Below, in pieces: positions 24,850-31,346 of a stretch of 64,000 nucleotides of DNA. Both the position numbers and the translations under genes were made by a program. The stretch is from NCBI GenBank assembly GCA_035296625.1, contig DATHAO010000001.1:1-64000 (forward strand), in the 5' to 3' direction. Below the pieces are notes generated by a model. It was not told the DNA's origin. It saw nothing but the letters and a program-made list of their open reading frames with translations, and searched no databases. The DNA is from DATCLS01 sp035296625. Lineage in GTDB: Bacteria > Actinomycetota > Acidimicrobiia > Acidimicrobiales > VFJN01. Position 1 is the first letter of the stretch. Every line of letters starts with the position of its first letter.

Positions 24850-26057
24850 GCCCGCCCCAGCAGCTCGTCGGCGAGCTGGCGGACGAACGGCCCGACGTCG
24901 GTCACGATGCCCAGAGCCTGATGGCTGCCCCGGTCGGCGAGCTTGGTGACGACGGCCTGGTTGATGTCGACGCAGAACGTCTCGACGCCCGCCGGCAGGC
25001 AGTTGCCTGTGGCGATGGCGTGGAGCGTCGAGGCGAGCATGATGGCCACCTCCACCCCCGGAATGTGGCTCCGCAGGGCATCGGCCGCCGCCACCACGTC
25101 GGTCATCACGTCCGGCAACGGACCGTCGTCGCGGATCGAGCCGCCGAGCACGAACGGCACGCCTTTGCGCACGCACGCGTGCATGACGCCTCCGGTGACG
25201 AGCCCGCCCTCGACGGCGGCGGCGATGGAGCCGTGACGCCGCACCTCGTTGATCATCCGGATGTGGTTCGAGTGCCCGCCCTCGGTCGGCATGCCCTCGT
25301 CGACCGACACGCCGAGCGAGGTGCCGAGGACGTTCGACTCGATGTCGTGGGTGGCGAAGCCGTTGCCGGCGAACAGCACGTCGACCCAGCCGCCGTCGAC
25401 CAGCCGGGCCAAGTCCGGCGCTCCGCCCGTGTGCACGACCGCAGGACCGGCCACGACCATCACCCTGCCGCCGCGCTCGCGGGCCGCCCGGAGCCGGTCA
25501 GCTACCTGGCGCACCAGGAGGGCCTTGGGCTTCTCCGAGGACACCTCGGACGCCATGAACTCGAACATCTGCGTGTCGCGGGCCCGCTCGGGAGCGTGGA
25601 CCCGCACGCCGTCGCTGCCCACCACCACGGCGTCGCCCGCCCGCACCCGGTGCATCGGGGCGGTGCGGGCCCGGTCGCCGTCGACCACGACCGCGCAGTC
25701 CATCTCGGGGTTCTCGACGGGCAGCCACCGACCCGCGAGGCGCACGTCGGTCGCCAGGTTCGTCGTGGAGTAGAAGCCCGCCGGCAGCACCCCGTCGACC
25801 TCGGCGGCCTCGAAGCGAGCGTCGCGGTGGGTCACCTTGTTGGCCCCGTGGACCTGCATGTCCTCGAGCAGGGGACCGAGCACGTCGTCGTCGCCGTGCA
25901 CGACGATGACCGCGCGGCTGGCGTCGAGGGCGGTCTTGCCGATGCTGACGTCGACGATCTCGTAGTCGCAGCCGGCGTCGAGGATGGTGTCGAGGATCTT
26001 CGCCAGCAGCAGCGAGTCGACGATGTGGCCGGCGACCTCGATCGTCTCGGTGGCCAT
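24846..26057 (-). CDS. TIGR00300/LOR-SDH-type ornithine cyclodeaminase-like protein
   Basis: 403 residues, matching the archaeal-type ornithine cyclodeaminase family that forms the C-terminal half of cyanobacterial AgrE: LARILD-like LLLAKILDTILDAGCDYE, GANKVTHRDARFEAAEVDGV, LPAGFYSTTN, GGAPDLARLVDGGWVDVLFA, GNGFATHDIES and CLPAGVETFCVDINQAVV. It would turn ornithine into proline and ammonia using bound NAD. GAGGGAG upstream of the ATG. First gene of a two-gene unit with the arginine hydrolase. Confidence 0.82.
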   Translation of the reverse strand: MATETIEVAGHIVDSLLLAKILDTILDAGCDYEIVDVSIGKTALDASRAVIVVHGDDDVLGPLLEDMQVHGANKVTHRDARFEAAEVDGVLPAGFYSTTNLATDVRLAGRWLPVENPEMDCAVVVDGDRARTAPMHRVRAGDAVVVGSDGVRVHAPERARDTQMFEFMASEVSSEKPKALLVRQVADRLRAARERGGRVMVVAGPAVVHTGGAPDLARLVDGGWVDVLFAGNGFATHDIESNVLGTSLGVSVDEGMPTEGGHSNHIRMINEVRRHGSIAAAVEGGLVTGGVMHACVRKGVPFVLGGSIRDDGPLPDVMTDVVAAADALRSHIPGVEVAIMLASTLHAIATGNCLPAGVETFCVDINQAVVTKLADRGSHQALGIVTDVGPFVRQLADELLGRA

Positions 26058-26093
26058 GGCGGTGCCTGCTCCCTCGTGTGGGTCGGGTGGTGC

Positions 26094-26124
26094 GGGGTGG
26101 GGTTGGTGTGTGCGGGTGGGTGGG
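26094..26124 (+). other. G-rich tract, possible G-quadruplex
   Basis: The plus strand has a G4 run followed after 11 nt by GGGTGGGTGGG, which meets the usual rule for a four-run quadruplex. It lies between two divergent genes, about 40 nt from the start of the ornithine cyclodeaminase-like gene. No protein is encoded there. Confidence 0.35.
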
Positions 26125-26216
26125 TTTGCGGTGCCCCATGGGTGCGGTTTGCGTGCCCCCGTGGGCGGCGGCCGGTTTCGGGTGCGCCCGATCGGCAGGG
26201 ATATCATGCCGCCGCC

Positions 26217-27818
26217 ATGGGTCAGCCGATCACCGTCGTCGAGAAGCCGTCGCCGCGTCCGGGCATCGCCCGCTTCGAGACCAACCGGTCGTTGACCGGG
26301 ATGGGGCACGAGCGCTACCTGTCCACCGAAGACATCCTGGCCGATCGGCCCGTCGACGAGCTGGCGCGGCGCCTGTTCGCCTCGGGTGTCGTCGAGTCGG
26401 TGCACGTCAACGGCAGCGTCATCACGGTGGCTCTCGCCCCGGGCGAGACGGGCGTCGAGCTGCTCGAGGTGATCCGCGGGCTCTACATCCACTATCCGCA
26501 GACCGCGGCGGAGCCGGCGCCCGCGATAGCGGCCGGCTCGAACGGCGCGGCCGCCCCCGCCGAGCCGACGGTCGAGCCTGCGCCGGCGACCGAAGCGGTG
26601 TCGATGTCCGAGCCCGAGCCCACGGCCGAGCCGGAGCCGACGGCCGAGCCGGAGCCGACGGCCGAGGCTGAGCCGACGGCCGAGCCTGAGGCGACGGCCG
26701 AGCCGCAGCCGGCCACCGAAGCGGTGTCGGTCTCCACGTCGATGACGCCGTCCGCGCCCGAGCCCGAGCTGGAGCCGACGGCCGAACCCCAGCCGGAGCC
26801 GACCGCCGAGCCCCAGCCGGTGTCCACGTCGATGACGGCGCCCGCGCCCGAGCCGGAGCCGGCCTCCACGCCCGAGCCGGAGCCGACCGCCGAGCCCGAG
26901 CCGCTGTCCACGTCGACGACGGCGTCCGAGCTGGAGCCGGCCGCCACCCAGCCGGAGCCCGCAGCCGACCCGGAGCCCGCCTCCGAGCCGATGTCGGCGC
27001 CGGAACCGGAGGCCGCGCCGGCGTCCGGGGGCTCGCCGGCGCCGACGGCCGTGACGGCCGCCGAGGCGAGCACCGCCGTCAACCCGCCCCTGGCCACCGA
27101 GCCGCCGCGGGCCCCGGCCACCGACGACGCCGTGGGTACCGAGCCCGAAGCGGCTCCCGAGCCCGAGGCCGGCCTGGCCCCAGAGATGGCCGCCGACCCG
27201 GCCGAGGCCACGGCCCTCACGTTCGACGACGCCCCCCACCCCGAGCCGGCCGTCGAGGTGGACCCGGCGGCCGAGCCCGCCGCGGGCGCAGCCACCCGCT
27301 CCGACGCCGAGGGCGGTGCCCACGCCAGCGAGTCGGCGGAGGCGGCCGCCGCCCGGCCCGACCCGGTCGCCGACGTCGAACGCGTCCCGCTGGACCCTGG
27401 GCCGGCCGCCGAGATCGAACCCAGCGGCACCGAGCCGGCCCTGTCCGCCGATGCCGGCACCGAGCCCGGGCTGCCCGAGAGGCCCGTGCCCGTCGACCCG
27501 GCGGCCGACGCCGAGGCCGATCTCACCCCGGCCGAGGCCCAGAACACCCGCCCGGGCGTCGGTGTCGACGAGACCACGGTCGCGGCCGACCCCGCCGCCG
27601 CTCCGTCCGCCGAGGCCGAACTGGTCTCCGACGCCGACGCCGACGCCGAGGCCCTTGCCGACGCCGACGCCGAGGGTCGACGTGACGCCGAGAGGGGGCC
27701 GGAGGGGGACGAACCGATCCTGTCGGTGCCGACGCCGAAAGCCGCTCGCACGCGCCAGGCCGTGGGCGACGACGAGACATCGGATCCCGACGACGGCGAG
27801 TCCCGTCTGTTCTCTTAG
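26217..27818 (+). CDS. Nfu/NifU N-terminal domain protein with long Pro/Glu/Ala tail
   Basis: 533 residues. Residues 1-95 match the Nfu N-terminal scaffold domain (SPRPGIARFETNRSLTG, ELARRLFASGVVESVHVNG, ITVAL), which occurs in iron-sulfur carriers. The C-terminal NifU domain with its CxxC is absent. Instead about 430 residues of acidic Pro/Glu/Ala repeats follow, with EPEPTA as the commonest unit, and a basic end KAARTRQ. TATCAT lies 9 nt before the ATG. The tail is probably disordered. Function unknown; an assembly or docking role is only a guess. Confidence 0.75.
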   Translation: MGQPITVVEKPSPRPGIARFETNRSLTGMGHERYLSTEDILADRPVDELARRLFASGVVESVHVNGSVITVALAPGETGVELLEVIRGLYIHYPQTAAEPAPAIAAGSNGAAAPAEPTVEPAPATEAVSMSEPEPTAEPEPTAEPEPTAEAEPTAEPEATAEPQPATEAVSVSTSMTPSAPEPELEPTAEPQPEPTAEPQPVSTSMTAPAPEPEPASTPEPEPTAEPEPLSTSTTASELEPAATQPEPAADPEPASEPMSAPEPEAAPASGGSPAPTAVTAAEASTAVNPPLATEPPRAPATDDAVGTEPEAAPEPEAGLAPEMAADPAEATALTFDDAPHPEPAVEVDPAAEPAAGAATRSDAEGGAHASESAEAAAARPDPVADVERVPLDPGPAAEIEPSGTEPALSADAGTEPGLPERPVPVDPAADAEADLTPAEAQNTRPGVGVDETTVAADPAAAPSAEAELVSDADADAEALADADAEGRRDAERGPEGDEPILSVPTPKAARTRQAVGDDETSDPDDGESRLFS

Positions 27819-27826
27819 ACGTCTAA
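27815..27826. promoter_or_regulatory. 12-bp palindrome overlapping a stop codon
   Basis: TTAGACGTCTAA is perfectly symmetric, contains the TAG stop of the upstream gene, and stands out as AT-containing in this GC-rich DNA. It is 145 nt before the glutamate dehydrogenase start. It could be an operator; nothing else supports it. Confidence 0.25.
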
Positions 27827-27970
27827 ACTCCAGGTACACACCCTGAATGCCGTTACGCAGCGTGTCGGTTTGGCCACTCTATGAATGCGGTAGAGCTACG
27901 ATAGGGAGTGGAGAGTGACCGGGACGCCGCTCCCAAACGGGGGCTCTGCTGCGCCGGCAGAGGAGAGGGC

Positions 27971-29215
27971 ATGACCAGGAACTCGTGGGAAGCGGTTCTG
28001 GAGCGGCTCGACGAGGCGGCAGGCCTGTGCAAGCTCGACGCCGACGTGCACCGGGTGCTGCGTACACCGGCACGCGTGCTCGAGGTGGCCGTTCCCGTGC
28101 GCCTCGATGACGGATCGGTCGAGGTCTTCACCGGCTGGCGGGTGCATCACAACACGGTGCGCGGGCCCGGCAAGGGCGGCATCCGCTTCCACCCCGAGGT
28201 CGACGCCGACGAAGTCAAGGCGCTGGCGGCCATGATGACGTTCAAGACCGCCATCCTCGACCTGCCCTTCGGCGGGGCCAAGGGCGGCGTCCGCTGCGAT
28301 CCGTCGGTGCTGTCGATCAGCGAGCTCGAGCGCGTCACCCGGCGCTACACCTACCAGATCAGCGCCATGCTCGGTCCCGACACCGACATCCCGGCGCCCG
28401 ACGTCAACACCGACGGTCGGGTCATGGCGTGGCTGATGGACACGCTTTCGCTCGTCCATGGCAAGGCCCTGCCGGCCTCGGTGACCGGCAAGCCGCTGTC
28501 GCTCGGCGGTACCCGCGCCCACTCGGGCGCCACCTCCGCGGGCTGCCTGGCCTGCGCCCGGGCCGCGTTCCGCGAGATGGGCATCCTCATGACCGGGCGT
28601 CGGGCGGTGGTGCAGGGGTTCGGCAAGGTGGGGGCGCCGCTCGCCTTCCTGTTGACCTCGGCCGGCATGCGGGTCGTGGCCGTGAGCGACATCGGCGGCG
28701 GCGTGGCGAACGGGGGCGGCCTGGATGTGAAGGCCCTGTCCGACCATGTGTCCGAGACCGGCTCGGTGGCCGGGTTCCACGGTGGTGAGGCCATCAGCGC
28801 CGACGCCCTGTGGGACATCGAGTGCGAGCTGCTCGTGCCTGCCGCGCTCGGCGGGGTGATCACCGAGCCGGTGGCCAGGCGCATCAAGACCAAGGTCATC
28901 GTCGAGGCGGCCAACGGCCCGACCACGATCGACGCCCAGACCGTGCTCGACGAGCGGGGCATCGTCGTCGTCCCCGACATCCTGGCCAACGCCGGCGGCG
29001 TGACCGCCAGCTACTTCGAGTGGGCGCAGGCCCGTCAGGGTTACCCGTGGGAGGACAACCTCGTGGCCGAGCGCCTGCGCCAGCGCATGGAGGACGCCTT
29101 CACCGCCGTCTGGGCCCGCGCGCAGACGCTCGGGGTCGGCATGCGGCTCGCCGCCCACGTCGTGGCGCTGGAGCGGGTGGCGGCCGCCCACAAGGCGCGC
29201 GGCCTGTTCCCCTGA
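27971..29215 (+). CDS. Glu/Leu/Phe/Val dehydrogenase (glutamate dehydrogenase type)
   Basis: 414 residues, usual for hexameric glutamate dehydrogenases. The substrate-binding GPGKGGIRFHPEV and catalytic-Lys motif LPFGGAKGGVRCDP are complete, and the Rossmann motif GFGKVGAPLA is followed by VSDIGGG. It interconverts glutamate with 2-oxoglutarate and ammonia, so it could serve nitrogen released by the arginine genes nearby (inference). ATG 27971 has GAGGAGAGG upstream; an in-frame start at 27908 would add 21 residues without family support. Confidence 0.9.
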   Translation: MTRNSWEAVLERLDEAAGLCKLDADVHRVLRTPARVLEVAVPVRLDDGSVEVFTGWRVHHNTVRGPGKGGIRFHPEVDADEVKALAAMMTFKTAILDLPFGGAKGGVRCDPSVLSISELERVTRRYTYQISAMLGPDTDIPAPDVNTDGRVMAWLMDTLSLVHGKALPASVTGKPLSLGGTRAHSGATSAGCLACARAAFREMGILMTGRRAVVQGFGKVGAPLAFLLTSAGMRVVAVSDIGGGVANGGGLDVKALSDHVSETGSVAGFHGGEAISADALWDIECELLVPAALGGVITEPVARRIKTKVIVEAANGPTTIDAQTVLDERGIVVVPDILANAGGVTASYFEWAQARQGYPWEDNLVAERLRQRMEDAFTAVWARAQTLGVGMRLAAHVVALERVAAAHKARGLFP

Positions 29216-29330
29216 AACGGGGGCCGGCCGCAGGCCCTCGGCTGCGCACCGGTGCGACGATCGTGTGACATGCGGATCCACTCGGCCACGAGCGGGTAGG
29301 GCAGGCGGGCGCGCAAAGAAGGAGCATGCG

Positions 29331-30104
29331 ATGGCCGCGGTCATCCTCGTCTGTGTCGTCGTGGCCGTGAGGGTGTTCGTCGGTGTCGTGGTGAGGCGCA
29401 TCGCCCCGGCCGCACCGCCTCCCACCATCCGGCCCGCGCCACCATCTGTCTCGCCGTCCCCGCTGCACCTGCGCCGGCCGATCCCTCGTCCAGCCCGACC
29501 CGAAGGCTGGGTGCCGATCCCGCCGGGACCCGTCGTCCCCCGGCGTGTTAGTGGGCGCCACCGCGGCGGTACGCCGGGCAGCCTGTCGGCGCTGAGCGCC
29601 GTCGAACGGCGGGGCCAGCTGGCCAGGCTGATCGCCGTCACGTTCGTGGAGGGCAGCGCGGCGGTGTCCGCGCCGCTCGTCGACGCCGTGGCCCCTGCGC
29701 CCGGGGCGTCGGACGCCGGGGTCGTGGCGCCCGACGCCGATGCCGACCCGGTGCTGGCCGCCGAAGGGGCCCAGCCCGAGGGCGTGCCCCCCTGCCGCCT
29801 GCGGGCGGCCTGCCAGATCGTGCACGTGGAGCGCGTCGGCCCCGGCACCATGATCGATCTGGTCACGCTCGGCGACGGGCGGATGGGGACGACAGCCGTG
29901 CCGGCAGGGTCGCCCTTGGCGCTCGGCTTCGGGTCCGAGCCTGCCGGGGGCGATTGCCATGACCTGCGGGCCGTGATGGGCTACTGGGAAGCGATCGGCG
30001 TGGTCCTCCTCGTCGAGGTGGCGGAGACGGCCCACGGGGCCCGCTACCGCTTCTCGAGCCCTGACGACGGCCTGGCCGTGCTGGTGGAGACCGACCGCCC
30101 TTAG
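29331..30104 (+). CDS. Membrane-anchored hypothetical protein with Pro-rich linker
   Basis: 257 residues. One N-terminal membrane helix (MAAVILVCVVVAVRVFVGVV), a Pro/Arg-rich stretch to about residue 75, an Ala-rich segment, and a C-terminal globular part with CRLRAACQIVHVERVG, GYWEAIGVVLLVEV and YRFSSPDDGLAVLVE. GAAGGAG lies 7 nt before the ATG, so translation is well supported. No family recognised. It stands alone upstream of the imuA LexA site. Confidence 0.65.
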   Translation: MAAVILVCVVVAVRVFVGVVVRRIAPAAPPPTIRPAPPSVSPSPLHLRRPIPRPARPEGWVPIPPGPVVPRRVSGRHRGGTPGSLSALSAVERRGQLARLIAVTFVEGSAAVSAPLVDAVAPAPGASDAGVVAPDADADPVLAAEGAQPEGVPPCRLRAACQIVHVERVGPGTMIDLVTLGDGRMGTTAVPAGSPLALGFGSEPAGGDCHDLRAVMGYWEAIGVVLLVEVAETAHGARYRFSSPDDGLAVLVETDRP

Positions 30105-30144
30105 CTCGGGCGGGTCCCGCCGGGCGGGCGGCCCTTGCGAGCGG

Positions 30145-30158
30145 CGAACACATGTTCG
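30145..30158. promoter_or_regulatory. LexA (SOS) box upstream of imuA
   Basis: CGAACACATGTTCG is a perfect palindrome that fits the actinobacterial/Gram-positive SOS box (CGAAC-N4-GTTCG). It overlaps by one base a GATCAT hexamer (30158-30163) that ends 6 nt before the imuA ATG, so LexA binding would block the promoter directly. Confidence 0.85.
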
Positions 30159-30169
30159 ATCATGTGGGC

Positions 30170-31246
30170 ATGACTCGCTCCCCAGGTCACGCCCGTGAAC
30201 TGATCCCGCTCGAGGTCCTGGCCGAGCGCGTCCGTCCCGTGACGCTGGCCCGTGACCAGCAGTTGCCCGTGCTGCCGGCGCTGGCGCCGCTGCTGCCGGG
30301 TGGAGCACTGCGGCGGGGCACGACCGTGGCCGTCGGCGCCGCGACCGGGCTCGGGGCCGGTGCGGGTGCGGCCGGGGCGACGTCGCTGGCGCTCGCCCTC
30401 GCCGCCGGTCCGTCGCAGGCAGGGGCGTGGGTGGCGGCCGTGGGGCTCGGGTCGCTCGGCGCCGTGGCCGCCGCGGGGTTCGGTGTGGCCCTCGACCGCC
30501 TGGCGCTCGTCGACGGCCCCACGGGCGCCCGCCGGCTGGGCGGCTTCGGTGGGCGTGGCGACCGCGGCACCGTGAGCTGGGCGGCGGTGGTGGCCGCTCT
30601 CGTGGACGGCTTCGACGTGGTCCTCGTGGCCGCTGGTCCCGGGTTGCGGCGGCGTCCGGCCGACGCCCGGCGGCTCGTGGCCCGGGTGCGGGAGCGAGGG
30701 GCGGTGCTGGTGGCGGTGGGCGGCGACCTCCCGGAGCGCAGCCAGGTGCGGCTGTCGGTCACCGCGGCGGCGTGGGAGCCGATCGGAGGAGTGGGCCACC
30801 TCCACGGCCGCCGGGTCAGGGTCGATGCCGGCGGGCGGGGCGAGGCCTCGCGGCCCCGCCAGGCCGAGCTGTGGCTGCCCTCGCCGGAGGGCCGGGTGGT
30901 CCCGATCGAGCCGCTCGCCCCCGCCGTCCCGTTCCCACGCCCGGCGGCCGTTCCGGCCTCGTCCTCGGCCGGCTCGCCGTCGGTTCGGCGGCCGTTGGCG
31001 GCCGGGCCGGGGTCGTTCTCGCCTCCGGATGCGCCGGTTGCGCGTCGGGGGGCCGTTCCGGCCTCGTCCTCGTCCTCGGCCGGCTCGCCGTCGGTTCGGC
31101 GGCGGGAGACGGCCGCGCCAGGGCGGCGGTCGGACGTGCCCGGCGGCCCGTCCGGGTCACGCGTCGAGCCGCTCCCCCGTAGGGGCCCTGGCCGGTGGCG
31201 GCCCGACGGTGACCCCGACGTCGACCTGGCGGAGACGGCGGGGTGA
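30170..31246 (+). CDS. imuA: ImuA'-like RecA-fold accessory protein of the mutasome
   Basis: 358 residues. The first 230 fit the ImuA/SulA-like RecA fold: LLPGGALRRGTTVAVGA, AGATSLALALAAGPSQAG, GVALDRLALV and SAWAAVV-type strand VSWAAVVAALVDGFDVVLVA. The glycine loop lacks a proper Walker A Lys, as is common in ImuA'. The C-terminus is a disordered Ser/Pro/Arg stretch with two copies of AVPASSS...SAGSPSVRR. Start at ATG 30170; an ATG at 30152 lies inside the LexA box. ImuA' helps ImuB recruit DnaE2 for error-prone lesion bypass. Confidence 0.75.
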   Translation: MTRSPGHARELIPLEVLAERVRPVTLARDQQLPVLPALAPLLPGGALRRGTTVAVGAATGLGAGAGAAGATSLALALAAGPSQAGAWVAAVGLGSLGAVAAAGFGVALDRLALVDGPTGARRLGGFGGRGDRGTVSWAAVVAALVDGFDVVLVAAGPGLRRRPADARRLVARVRERGAVLVAVGGDLPERSQVRLSVTAAAWEPIGGVGHLHGRRVRVDAGGRGEASRPRQAELWLPSPEGRVVPIEPLAPAVPFPRPAAVPASSSAGSPSVRRPLAAGPGSFSPPDAPVARRGAVPASSSSSAGSPSVRRRETAAPGRRSDVPGGPSGSRVEPLPRRGPGRWRPDGDPDVDLAETAG

Positions 31247-31268
31247 GGCGGGATCGTCCCTCGACCCG

Positions 31269-31315
31269 TTCTGTGTGCCGGGGTGGTCGCCGGAGCGCCG
31301 CTTGGGCACACAGAA
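31269..31315. other. Stem-loop between imuA and imuB
   Basis: TTCTGTGTGCC (31269-31279) and GGCACACAGAA (31305-31315) are perfect reverse complements with a 25-nt loop. It lies in the 100-nt gap between imuA and imuB, 31 nt before the imuB start. It could be an attenuator, a processing site or a partial terminator. Confidence 0.45.
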
Positions 31316-31346
31316 GCACCCCCGGAGTGGGCGGTTTGGGGGCGTC

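Noticed and set aside
24846..27839. A 997-codon open frame on the minus strand opposite the Nfu-N gene
   Set aside because: Only 24846-26057 has family signal and a ribosome site; the upstream part is the antisense of the Pro/Glu repeats and reads as Gly/Leu/Arg repeats.
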